Below are positions 7,712 through 14,396 of a stretch of 15,765 nucleotides of DNA, piece by piece; the first letter of the stretch is position 1; each line of letters begins with the position of its first letter. The translations under genes and the position numbers were made by a program. The notes beneath the pieces were generated by a model. That model had not been told where the DNA came from. It made no database searches and saw nothing but the letters and a program-made list of their open reading frames with translations. The stretch covers positions 27,357 to 43,121 of the forward strand of contig JAPCJR010000018.1 in the NCBI GenBank assembly GCA_027886865.1, given 5' to 3'. This stretch comes from Nitrososphaerota archaeon (lineage in GTDB: Archaea > Thermoproteota > Nitrososphaeria > Nitrososphaerales > UBA183).

Positions 7712-9267
7712 CCCTTCCAACCGGTCTGATTAGGTTTCTTCCGCCGAACCAGCAGATAGGATGCCGCCAGAAGGACCGTAAAGATGGTCGCTATGACGAA
7801 TTGATAGGGGAACACCGGGACCCCGCTCGACGACGACGAACTTGTGGCAGACACCGAGGAACTGGACGCTGTGGTGGACGAGGCGACGGTCCCGTACTCG
7901 ACGACCCTGCCGTGAGCGTAGTCTGCGACCCACAGGTCATTTCCCTTGTCGAACGCCACTCCCTGAGGCTCGCTCAGCCAATAGCCGGGAGCGGTACTAT
8001 TGCCCGAGGTGATTTTCTGACCTACCAGCTGACTGTATGCTTGACCGGTGGACAGGGGAACCGTGTACTCCGCCACCCCGTCGATCCCGTCTGAGACCCA
8101 GAGGTTGCCGCTCGGGTCAAACGCGATGGAGTTGGCATTCACCAGGTCCGAGGAACTCTCCGCGGAGGTGAGGCTGGGTTGGCCTACGGCGATGCTGGCA
8201 GCTTCATAAGTTGAGAACGGGGCGTTGTATTCGAGGACCCGGTGGTTCGCGCTGTCGACCACCCAAAGGTCTCCCTCGGAATCGAACGCTATCCCCTCGG
8301 GTTCAAACAGACCATTCGCGCCTGAAGAGGGGTTGCTTCCGGTGAAGTTTGCCTGGCCGAGCACCAATGACGCCGCCTGACCGGTGGAGAATGGAGCGGT
8401 GTACTCGAGGACCCTGTTGTTGCCGAGGTCCGTCACCCACAGGTCTCCGCTCGGGTCGAAGGCCGCGTAGGCGGGGTCCTCCATCCCCTTCGCTGTCGTG
8501 TGTCCGACGTAGCCTTCGAACGAGGACTGCCCGAGGACGAGCGTTGCATTCTCTCCATTGGTGAAGGGAGGCGTGAACTCGAGGACCCTGTCGTCGCCGG
8601 AGTCGACGACCCAGAGGTCTCCCTTGGAATCGAAAGTGATGCCCGTCGGGCCGAACAACTGCCCCGCCTCCGAGCCGTAGTCCGTTCCGGTCAGGCTGGT
8701 CTGGCCGATCACCAGACTGGCGACTTCACCGGTAGAGAACTGGGGCTTGAACTCCAGGACTCTGTCGTTGATTGTATCGACGACCCAGAGGTCTCCCTTG
8801 GAATCGAAGGCGACCGCCGTGGGATTGCCAATAGTGGTAGAACTCGGAGGTTTGCCCGCGGTCACGGATTCAGCGTTCGGCTGGCCGATCGCGATGCACG
8901 GGATGTATGTGGCGGCGGCCCACTCCGTGCACGAGTCAACCGATGGGCCGATGCAGAGGTACGAAGGAGAAGTGAGGGTCGTCCCTAACGGGCACGACGG
9001 TATGGACTGGCAGACCCCGCTTCCGTCACTGGAAGTCCCCATGGGACAGGAACCCGTAACCTTGATGGAGCATTCCGGGCCTGTGTCTGTGGACCCTGAT
9101 GGGCAGGTCGACGCCCCCTGGCAGTAACCTACTGTACCGTCGTATGATGTCCCGTCAGGGCATAGCGGTGTCGGCCCGGCATGAACTGGCGAGGCGGTGA
9201 GCATAGCGGTAAGAGGGAGGATGACCAGAAGTCCCATAATGATAACCGCCCGACATTGGAGTTTCAT
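7708..9267 (-). CDS. Secreted NHL-repeat beta-propeller protein with VPVFP C-terminal anchor
   Basis: 519 residues. The signal peptide spans about 1-30 (cut after SPVHA). A Cys-rich region (about 35-105) has four CPxG motifs, probably disulfide-linked. Six NHL-type blades follow (about 125-465), each with a variant of GDLWVVDSxxxRVLEY, enough for a closed six-bladed propeller. A Ser/Thr linker (about 466-482), VPVFP (483-487), a membrane helix and RRKK complete an anchor like that of the other surface proteins here. NHL propellers usually bind proteins, glycans or other ligands; the ligand here is unknown. ATG 9267 directly precedes the signal peptide. A GGAGAG sequence 7 bases upstream could act as a ribosome binding site. 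A perfect 14-bp palindrome lies in the promoter. The 3' end overlaps the protease relic by a few bases. Confidence 0.9.
   Translation of the reverse strand: MKLQCRAVIIMGLLVILPLTAMLTASPVHAGPTPLCPDGTSYDGTVGYCQGASTCPSGSTDTGPECSIKVTGSCPMGTSSDGSGVCQSIPSCPLGTTLTSPSYLCIGPSVDSCTEWAAATYIPCIAIGQPNAESVTAGKPPSSTTIGNPTAVAFDSKGDLWVVDTINDRVLEFKPQFSTGEVASLVIGQTSLTGTDYGSEAGQLFGPTGITFDSKGDLWVVDSGDDRVLEFTPPFTNGENATLVLGQSSFEGYVGHTTAKGMEDPAYAAFDPSGDLWVTDLGNNRVLEYTAPFSTGQAASLVLGQANFTGSNPSSGANGLFEPEGIAFDSEGDLWVVDSANHRVLEYNAPFSTYEAASIAVGQPSLTSAESSSDLVNANSIAFDPSGNLWVSDGIDGVAEYTVPLSTGQAYSQLVGQKITSGNSTAPGYWLSEPQGVAFDKGNDLWVADYAHGRVVEYGTVASSTTASSSSVSATSSSSSSGVPVFPYQFVIATIFTVLLAASYLLVRRKKPNQTGWKG
8603..8808. repeat. 32-bp perfect repeat between two propeller blades
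   Basis: Positions 8603-8634 and 8777-8808 are identical over 32 bases and lie 174 bases (58 codons) apart, one blade period. They encode the GDLWVVD part of adjacent blades. Identity down to synonymous positions suggests recent blade duplication or gene conversion. Confidence 0.8.
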
Positions 9268-9291
9268 TACTGACTCTCCAGCCTAGAATAT

Positions 9292-9305
9292 GGCAACCGG
9301 TTGCC
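9292..9305. promoter_or_regulatory. Perfect 14-bp palindrome in the NHL gene promoter (candidate operator)
   Basis: GGCAACCGGTTGCC is fully self-complementary. On the minus strand it directly follows a TATA-like sequence (GCTTATAG, about 9305-9312) and ends 25 bases before ATG 9267. That places it between the TATA box and the expected transcription start, where a bound protein would block initiation. Its CAACC/GGTTG arms resemble those of the operators at 13051-13087, but without the 4-base spacer. Confidence 0.5.
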
Positions 9306-9386
9306 TATAAGCATCGCCCGCGCTTCGAGCCCCGGTCAGTTCAGAGAGATCTTTGTGCTGAACCTAGACATAGTTCATCGTGAAGG

Positions 9387-10559
9387 TTATCGAGACTTCC
9401 GACCCTTCGAAACCGCTCTCCGTTTAGGAGGGCGTTTATTGCCACCCGAACCCGCTGGAGGGCCACGCCGCCGCGGCAAGTGTGGTGGTCGTGGCGCCGA
9501 AGGCGTCGGGAAAGCGGCTACACCGAGCGTAGAGACTGACGCCGGAGCCAGGTTGGCCTTCTTGGCGACGCTGACCTTCGGCACGCCGGCGGGTGGCCAG
9601 TTGGGCCAAGTCGAGGTGTTGAACCAGGTGACGCCCTGGCCGTCGTTGGTGCCGGCGAAAAGGTTGGGCAATCCGTAGAATGTTAGGGGGCCGCCGGGGT
9701 CGGCTCCTGCTCCGTTGCTCACCTCGATAGTAGCGATCGGCGCTGAAGGGGAGCCGAAAGTGATCAGGTTCACCGATTCGGTGGCAACTTCTCCGACGGC
9801 GACCTGTACGACTTCGCCCGTCATGACGGCAATCGACGTGATGCCCTCTATCAGGCCCGACGAGCTCTGGCCCGATGCATGGAGCGCCCCTCCGTAGAAT
9901 TCAAACAGGTAGACGTTCCCGTCGCCATCACCAACCGCGATTGATTCTCCGTCGTAATCGACCGTGAGTGGCGACTCGGGATGGGGCGGACTGAGTCCCT
10001 CCGGGAAGGAGGCGGCCCACGCCGGGTGGTGGGGCCTGGTGTAGTCGATCACGTCGACACTGAAGGTTCCGGCGGCGACCGCCGTTGAGCCATTGAGCAC
10101 GATCGCAGAGATGCCGCCGTCGGAGAAGTTCTTGTCGGTGAACGTAGAGAGGATCTTAGGCGCCTTCTGGTTTGTGATGTCGATAAGTACCATGTTCGGC
10201 CCAGCAAGCTCCCCGACGAGCAGGTTGGTGCCATAGAGCGAGATGGCACCGATGCCGGTGTTGTTGGGCGCGCCGAGGGTCGTGTCGAACGTAGATATCT
10301 CCGCTGGCGTGGCTGGATTGGAAACGTCGTATATCGCAACATACCCGCCGCTGTATTGGCCGACGACGGCGACGCTGCCAGTCTGGTCGCCATGAGTGTA
10401 AAGGCGCGAGCAGGCGACGACGCATCCGTTGAAGGCGAGCGGTGGGCCATCAACCGGAAAGCCGGGGTTTACAAAGACTGTAGCAGGCTTGGCAAGCGTA
10501 AAGTCGGTCACTGCGAACCTGGCATCGTTGTTGCTGCCGGTAACTACGGCGACGGTCAT
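9387..10559 (-). CDS. LVIVD-type beta-propeller protein with basic tail
   Basis: 390 residues without a signal peptide or membrane helix, so probably cytoplasmic. Several beta-propeller repeats are visible, such as GGYVAIYDVSNPATP (about residue 70), NMVLIDITNQKAP (about 122) and SVDVIDYTRP (about 168), matching the LVIVD repeat style; later blades are more divergent. The last ~40 residues are Pro-, Lys- and Arg-rich (RRR, KRPPKRR, KGRKSR) and unlike the rest. In another frame the same DNA reads an Ala/Thr-rich end that stops at 9438-9436, so a late frameshift could have replaced the original C-terminus. ATG 10559 is the first start. A TATA-like AAATACTT lies about 37 bases upstream. Function is unknown. 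Confidence 0.75.
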   Translation of the reverse strand: MTVAVVTGSNNDARFAVTDFTLAKPATVFVNPGFPVDGPPLAFNGCVVACSRLYTHGDQTGSVAVVGQYSGGYVAIYDVSNPATPAEISTFDTTLGAPNNTGIGAISLYGTNLLVGELAGPNMVLIDITNQKAPKILSTFTDKNFSDGGISAIVLNGSTAVAAGTFSVDVIDYTRPHHPAWAASFPEGLSPPHPESPLTVDYDGESIAVGDGDGNVYLFEFYGGALHASGQSSSGLIEGITSIAVMTGEVVQVAVGEVATESVNLITFGSPSAPIATIEVSNGAGADPGGPLTFYGLPNLFAGTNDGQGVTWFNTSTWPNWPPAGVPKVSVAKKANLAPASVSTLGVAAFPTPSAPRPPHLPRRRGPPAGSGGNKRPPKRRAVSKGRKSR

Positions 10560-10637
10560 GTTATACTTTCAATCCAAAGTGAACGGCTTGGAAGTATTTG
10601 TGCTCGCCGGTTCCGTTCGACACAGTCGTTTTGCTTG

Positions 10638-11165
10638 TCAGGCAAACTTGATGCTGCATCCGAACGGCTTCGTGTCGGGCACCCGCACATCGCGGCCGGC
10701 GATGAGGTCGTCGAGAGCATTTCTCAGGTCGTGGCTCTTGACATTCGACGGGTCTCTTGAATCGTCTATCCGTCCGCGATACCGCAAGACCCTCTTGTCG
10801 TCGAAGGTGAAGACGTGGGGTGTGCAGACAGCCCCGTATGAGTCGACCGCGCTCTGGTCCTTGTCTCTCAGATAGGCGAAATTGAAGCCCTTGGCCTTTG
10901 CCCGTTTGACCATCTCAGCATATCTGTCCTCGGGATACGCCTCCTCGTCGTTGGAATTTATTGCCACTAACTGTACGCCCTTGTCCGCATAGTCTCGCTG
11001 TATGGAGACCATCCTGCCCTCGTAAGCCTGGACATAGGGGCAGTGGTTGCAAGAAAATATCACTGTCAGCACCGGCTTGGCGTTGAACGAGGCGAGCGAA
11101 TGGTTCTTTCCATCCGTTCCCAGCAGATTCTCAAAGTCCGGCGCGGCCTGTCCGAGAGCGAGCAT
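10638..11165 (-). CDS. Peroxiredoxin-like thioredoxin-fold protein (PRX-like 1 type)
   Basis: 175 residues spanning a full AhpC/TSA-Redoxin fold. The N-terminal APDF motif (8-11) is typical of peroxiredoxins. The active site is CNHC (C39, C42) in FSCNHCPYV, and a cis-proline loop is visible as CTPHVF (about 113-118). A further Cys lies near the C-terminus (about 171). CxxC at this place and the NSNDEEAYPED region match the PRX-like 1 subfamily of thioredoxin-like proteins, which probably reduce thiols or peroxides in the cytoplasm. Its substrate and electron donor are not known. It lies 46 bases downstream of the flavin-fold gene on the same strand and might share its transcript. The AT-rich stretch near 11190-11200 could also be its own promoter. 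Confidence 0.85.
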   Translation of the reverse strand: MLALGQAAPDFENLLGTDGKNHSLASFNAKPVLTVIFSCNHCPYVQAYEGRMVSIQRDYADKGVQLVAINSNDEEAYPEDRYAEMVKRAKAKGFNFAYLRDKDQSAVDSYGAVCTPHVFTFDDKRVLRYRGRIDDSRDPSNVKSHDLRNALDDLIAGRDVRVPDTKPFGCSIKFA

Positions 11166-11211
11166 CGATAGATGGCCGTCGTGGGGCCTAATGAATTTTT
11201 GCGCCCACGGT

Positions 11212-11610
11212 CTACATTTCTTCGTGGATGTGCTCCGCTTCGACTCTTACCAGGATTCGAGGGTCCTTGGGGGTCCGGTCATCGAATGGGTATCTAGACT
11301 TCCCAAGGTACTTCCTGCCCATCTTGTCGATGTGCTCCTCCGCACCCTCCTCCGTGATTTCGATGGCCTTTCCCCTTATCGACACGCTCGAGTACGGATT
11401 GTTCTGGTCAAAGATGGTGATCGCAATTCGTTGGTCCCTCCTGAGGTTCCTGGTGCGCTGCCTGCTTCTGGTCGTGTTGAGCACGATCGTGTCTCCTTCC
11501 CGGTCTATCCAGAGAGGTGCCACCTGAGGCGAACCGTCAGGCATCAGCGTCGCCACGCTGCCGAAGTTCTTTCCGTCGATGAGCTCCTTCGTCTTGGCCG
11601 ATAATCTCAT
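11212..11610 (-). CDS. PPOX-class flavin/F420-binding split-barrel oxidoreductase
   Basis: 132 residues, the usual length of small pyridoxamine 5'-phosphate oxidase-fold proteins. The N-terminal helix is followed by GSVATLMPDGSPQVAPLWID and TIVLNTTRSRQRTRNLRRD. The latter is the phosphate- and cofactor-binding Arg-rich loop typical of F420- or FMN-binding members (the Rv1155-like group). YSSVSIRGKAIEI and the C-terminal helix, then ILVRVEAEHIHEE, complete the barrel. Members reduce a range of substrates with F420H2 or bind flavin; the substrate here is unknown. A TATA-like GAAATACC (11636-11643) centred about 30 bases before ATG 11610 suggests a very short leader. F420 rather than FMN use is likely but not proven by sequence. 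Confidence 0.82.
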   Translation of the reverse strand: MRLSAKTKELIDGKNFGSVATLMPDGSPQVAPLWIDREGDTIVLNTTRSRQRTRNLRRDQRIAITIFDQNNPYSSVSIRGKAIEITEEGAEEHIDKMGRKYLGKSRYPFDDRTPKDPRILVRVEAEHIHEEM

Positions 11611-11651
11611 GGCGGAGTTTGAGATAATCTAGTCAGGTATTTCTGCTCATC

Positions 11652-11960
11652 TTAGCCTCTTGAAAGAGCCGACCGTACTTTGTAGTACTTTCCGTCCTTG
11701 ATCACGGGGCTGAGGAGCGGGATTCTCTTGATTACGCGGAGGTCGAGGGCGAGAGTCGGTGGGTCGACGTCGATGATTGCGGGTTCGATGTTCAGGCCGT
11801 TGAGCACCCGGAGGATGTCGTCGACCAGCCACGGCAGGACCGGTGCGAGCAGCAGACCGGCGTTAGCGTCGATCACTCCTGCACTTTCGAAGAACCCCTG
11901 CATGAAGGCCAGCCTGACGCTTTGAGGAGCCGTGTGTATCCAGCTGAGCGATGATTCCAT
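11652..11960 (-). CDS. Small single LAGLIDADG-like domain protein, probably non-cleaving
   Basis: 102 residues. SVRLAFMQGFFESAGVID (about 14-31) aligns with the LAGLIDADG helix of homing endonucleases (GFFESAG against GLIDADG). The following strand, the helix PVLPWLVDDILRVLNGLNIEP and the late PVIKDGKYYKV fit the rest of one such domain. The acidic residue that coordinates metal in active enzymes is replaced by Ala, and only one domain is present. A dead relic or a DNA-binding protein domesticated from an endonuclease is therefore more likely than an active enzyme. A TATA-like CTTAAG sequence (about 11981-11988) lies 24 bases before ATG 11960. Assignment is by motif only. Confidence 0.55.
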   Translation of the reverse strand: MESSLSWIHTAPQSVRLAFMQGFFESAGVIDANAGLLLAPVLPWLVDDILRVLNGLNIEPAIIDVDPPTLALDLRVIKRIPLLSPVIKDGKYYKVRSALSRG

Positions 11961-12017
11961 GCGAAGGATGCTGCTCGAGCTCTTAAGGACCAGCCAGACA
12001 CCTTGGCCCGAAAACCG

Positions 12018-12025
12018 TAAATATT
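12018..12025 (+). promoter_or_regulatory. TATA box of the double zinc-finger gene
   Basis: TAAATATT centred 26-27 bases before ATG 12048, which predicts a leaderless mRNA. A TTCAACC heptamer (12038-12044), equal to one arm of the operators at 13051-13087, lies between box and start. A single half-site may be chance. Confidence 0.7.
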
Positions 12026-12047
12026 CTCGCCGCCCCCTTCAACCAAG

Positions 12048-12239
12048 ATGGCGAAGTACGAATGCTGCGGGCTGCTGTACGATAACCCGAAGGTACTCAC
12101 TGACCATATGAGGGCTGACCATCAGGTGGCGGAGTTCGCCGTGGCCATGTCCTGTTGCGGCGCGACATTCGCCCAGTCAGCTGAGCTCAGCGAGCACATG
12201 AAGGCGAAACACGGCATCAAGATGAAGGTCGAAGTCTGA
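12048..12239 (+). CDS. Tiny protein with two CC-type C2H2-like zinc fingers
   Basis: 63 residues made almost wholly of two similar fingers, CC-x12-H-x4-H each: CCGLLYDNPKVLTDHMRADH (6-25) and CCGATFAQSAELSEHMKAKH (36-55). Spacing from the second Cys through the hydrophobic residues to the His pair is that of classical C2H2 fingers, but the two Cys are adjacent rather than in CxxC. Zinc could bind through Cys/Cys/His/His with a tighter knuckle, or one Cys may not be a ligand. Small archaeal C2H2 proteins of this kind are thought to bind DNA, RNA or protein; the target here is unknown. The ATG is set by the TATA box 26 bases upstream. It converges on the regulator gene with 17 bases between the stops. 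Confidence 0.85.
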   Translation: MAKYECCGLLYDNPKVLTDHMRADHQVAEFAVAMSCCGATFAQSAELSEHMKAKHGIKMKVEV

Positions 12240-12257
12240 CCGGCCGGTCGGTCGGCC
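12238..12257. terminator. GC-rich palindrome between converging genes
   Basis: Between the zinc-finger and regulator stop codons lie a perfect 12-bp palindrome (GACCGGCCGGTC, 12238-12249) and an overlapping GGCCG ... CGGCC hairpin (12242-12257). It could act as a two-way transcription end or pause, but there is no T-run, so this is a weak call. Confidence 0.3.
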
Positions 12258-13039
12258 TACCGCGAATGCGCTTCCAGCTGGCTGGGCCACGCCTTCCTTG
12301 CGTTCTCCCAGTAGTGGTCGAAGAGGTCGGAGCACCACCTCTGGAAGTTTGACGTGTACCCTATGAAGCCGCAGCTAAAGTCCGTCCTCCCGGACAGGTC
12401 GGGGAAGACTACCCCTCCCATCTTCTCGTTGACGGCGATGCCGACCTTCACCTTATCCGCGAACCTGAGCTCGGCCTTCGGGCCGATGACGCCCCTCGCC
12501 AGCTGGTAGCCTTTCGGGGTGAGGTCGCTCTGCATTATCGCCCTCACTGCCAAGCTTTCGGGAAAGGTCCGCGTTATGCCCCATGGTAGGGGCTGGTCGG
12601 CTATCCAGCAGAACTTCTGCTGAGCCATTCCGAGGAGATGCTGGCACTCGTTTATGACGTTCGTCACATGGTCGACATACGAGTTGCCCTCGAGCTCTCC
12701 GATGCGCAGGATGAACTGCTGGGGCAGAGACGAGATGTCGTGCGTCAGGAAGTACTTCTTGTGGCTCGACATGAAGTTCAGCGACGGCATGAGGTCGAAT
12801 ACCACGTTCCCGTATGAGGTCAACCTGTAGGACCCGCCGGGGGCCTTCTCGATCAGCCCGCCGTCCACCAGGCGGCCGAGGTGCTTCGAGGTCTCCTGCG
12901 GGGTGGCTGAAAGCTTTCCAGCGAGGTCGGTCAGCCGCAAGTCTCCTCCTCTTATCTCCGTGAGGAGCTTCATCCTGTCGGCGCTTGAAAGCAAGAAGAG
13001 TGCCTCGCCGAGCTCTTCCAATACGTGTCTGGAATGCAC
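12257..13039 (-). CDS. FilR1/DUF1724-type archaeal transcription regulator
   Basis: 260 residues. An ArsR-like winged helix-turn-helix occupies about residues 10-85: SSADRMKLLTEIRGG, then the recognition-helix region SATPQETSKHLGRLVDGGLI and a wing ending GGSYRLTSYG. The rest is the archaeal FilR1 (DUF1724) effector domain, with typical HDISSLP (about 99-105), a central LTPKGYQLARG and a late VVFPD ... DFSCGF region. These proteins control metabolic or stress genes, and the domain probably binds a small ligand or a partner protein. GTG 13039 is the start used. Expression is likely self-controlled, because operator 13051-13068 covers about -12 to -29 from this start, where its TATA box would be. 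Divergent placement makes the methyltransferase its likeliest target. Confidence 0.88.
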   Translation of the reverse strand: MHSRHVLEELGEALFLLSSADRMKLLTEIRGGDLRLTDLAGKLSATPQETSKHLGRLVDGGLIEKAPGGSYRLTSYGNVVFDLMPSLNFMSSHKKYFLTHDISSLPQQFILRIGELEGNSYVDHVTNVINECQHLLGMAQQKFCWIADQPLPWGITRTFPESLAVRAIMQSDLTPKGYQLARGVIGPKAELRFADKVKVGIAVNEKMGGVVFPDLSGRTDFSCGFIGYTSNFQRWCSDLFDHYWENARKAWPSQLEAHSR

Positions 13040-13050
13040 CGTTTCCCGAT

Positions 13051-13068
13051 TTCAACCTTTTGGTTGAA
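13051..13068. promoter_or_regulatory. Operator 1: perfect 18-bp inverted repeat TTCAACC-N4-GGTTGAA
   Basis: Seven-base arms with no mismatch around a TTTT spacer, in the divergent region between regulator and methyltransferase. It overlaps the expected TATA/start region of the regulator gene, the position of an autorepression site. Confidence 0.75.
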
Positions 13069-13069
13069 A

Positions 13070-13087
13070 ATCAACCGTCCCGTTGAA
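13070..13087. promoter_or_regulatory. Operator 2: second copy of the inverted repeat with two mismatches
   Basis: Reads ATCAACC-GTCC-CGTTGAA, two mismatches from operator 1 and centred exactly 19 bases from it. It ends about 4 bases before the TATA-like sequence of the methyltransferase gene. Binding there could recruit or block TBP/TFB. Confidence 0.65.
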
Positions 13088-13091
13088 CAGG

Positions 13092-13100
13092 GTTATTCTT
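13092..13100 (+). promoter_or_regulatory. TATA-like box of the methyltransferase gene
   Basis: GTTATTCTT centred about 27-28 bases before ATG 13124. It is a weak match to the archaeal consensus, as expected for a regulated promoter. The spacing supports the 13124 start and a leaderless mRNA. Confidence 0.5.
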
Positions 13101-13123
13101 TGTGGGGAGAATGGGGACTGTCC

Positions 13124-14215
13124 ATGACCAAACAGACCGGGACGGAAACAAAGGCTACGGCCGTGGACAGCGAGAAGCTGAACCGCTTCATAGGACAGTT
13201 CGTGACCGACTTCGGTGCGGCCATGCATGCCCCCACGATAATAATAGGCGAGAAGCTCGGCCTCTACAGGGCGATGGCCGGCGGCGGGGAGCTCACCTCA
13301 CAGGAGCTGGCCTCGAAGACCGGGACCAGCGAGAGGTACGTGAGAGAGTGGCTCTCGGCGCAGGCCGCGTCCGGCTATGTGATGTACAACCACCTCTCGG
13401 GGAAGTTCTGGCTCAGCCCGGAGCAGGCGTTCACGCTGGCCGACGAGAACAGCCCGGCATACCTGCCCGGGGCGTTCTACATCGCGTCCGCCATGACAAA
13501 GGACGAGCCGAAGATAGAGGAGGCTTTCAAGACGGGGAAGGGGGTCGGATGGCATGAGCACGACGACAGCCTGTTCAGGGGGACCGAGATGTTCTTCCGG
13601 CCGGGCTACTCCGCCAACCTGGTCTCTTCCTGGCTGCCGGCTCTCGACGGGGTCGTCGCGAAGCTCGAGAAGGGGGCGAAGGTGGCCGACGTCGGGTGCG
13701 GCCACGGAGCGTCTACCATAATCATGGCAAAGGCGTACCCCAAGTCCAGGTTCGTGGGATACGACTACCACGGGCCCTCCATCGAGGTGGCAAGGGCGAC
13801 GGCGAAGAAAGAAGGCGTGGATGACCGCGCGACCTTCGAGGTGGCCTCGGCAAAGACATACCCCGGTAAGGACTTCGACCTCGCCACGATCTTCGACGCC
13901 CTCCACGACATGGGAGACCCCGCCGGCGCGTCCGCTCACGTGAGGCAGTCCCTGAAGCCGGACGGGACCTGGCTAATAGTCGAGCCGTATGCGAACGAGA
14001 GGCTCGAGGAGAACCTGAACCCGGTGGGCAGGATCTTCTACAGCGCCTCGACGATGCTCTGCACGGGCGGGTCGCTAGACCAGGAGGTGGGTGTCGCGCT
14101 CGGCGCGCAGGCTCCCGAGTCGAGCATTCGCGAGCTCGTCATGAGGGGTGGCTTCACGCGGTTCAGGAGAGCGACCCAGACGCCCTTCAACAGGGTCTTC
14201 GAAGCAAAACCCTGA
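13124..14215 (+). CDS. Class I SAM-dependent methyltransferase with N-terminal winged-helix domain (Rv2258c-like)
   Basis: 363 residues from ATG 13124. The frame stays open to 13025, but that would run through both operators and the TATA box. The N-terminal part (about 15-110) is a helical winged-helix-like dimerisation domain (LTSQELASKTGTSERYVREW). The Rossmann methyltransferase domain carries the SAM-binding motif VADVGCGHGAST (about 187-198), an acidic residue after strand 2 (FVGYDYHG) and DFDLATIFDALHDM as the motif IV region. WLIVEP follows as strand 5. This order is that of small-molecule class I methyltransferases like Rv2258c. The substrate cannot be read from the sequence. It is divergent from the FilR1-type regulator and likely controlled by it, perhaps in response to its substrate or product. 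Confidence 0.88.
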   Translation: MTKQTGTETKATAVDSEKLNRFIGQFVTDFGAAMHAPTIIIGEKLGLYRAMAGGGELTSQELASKTGTSERYVREWLSAQAASGYVMYNHLSGKFWLSPEQAFTLADENSPAYLPGAFYIASAMTKDEPKIEEAFKTGKGVGWHEHDDSLFRGTEMFFRPGYSANLVSSWLPALDGVVAKLEKGAKVADVGCGHGASTIIMAKAYPKSRFVGYDYHGPSIEVARATAKKEGVDDRATFEVASAKTYPGKDFDLATIFDALHDMGDPAGASAHVRQSLKPDGTWLIVEPYANERLEENLNPVGRIFYSASTMLCTGGSLDQEVGVALGAQAPESSIRELVMRGGFTRFRRATQTPFNRVFEAKP

Positions 14216-14230
14216 CCGGCCTCTGGGCCA

Positions 14231-14262
14231 GGGAGGCGGCCGTGCCTCCCGATCGGCTTTTT
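14231..14262 (+). terminator. Hairpin plus T-run after the methyltransferase gene
   Basis: GGGAGGC (14231-14237) pairs perfectly with GCCTCCC (14244-14250) across a 6-base loop. A TTTTT run at 14258-14262 follows. It lies 16 bases after the stop codon. In archaea the T-run alone can end transcription; the hairpin may help. Confidence 0.65.
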
Positions 14263-14396
14263 CTCCCATCGCCTAAAGCGACTTGGCATCGCTTAGTCGA
14301 AAGTGCATGACGGTAGCAGAATGACCGCAGGAGGATGGCGTGGACCTGAACTACGCAAGCGTCCTTACTGTCAAATCTAGCGACAGATGGAGCGGC

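Noticed and set aside
12038..12044. TTCAACC half-site before the zinc-finger gene as a regulator target
   Set aside because: A single 7-base match is expected by chance about twice in a window of this size, and no second arm is present.
13298..13939. 213-residue minus-strand open frame
   Set aside because: Antisense shadow of the methyltransferase gene, whose SAM-binding motifs are clear.
14280..14360. Possible C/D-box small RNA between the methyltransferase and the VPQFP gene
   Set aside because: A CTGA-like D box is present, but no convincing RTGATGA C box at the right distance.
14368..14387. Hairpin CTGTC ... GACAG downstream of the 14397-15059 gene
   Set aside because: Only a 5-bp stem with a 9-base loop and no T-run on the minus strand; too weak to call a terminator.
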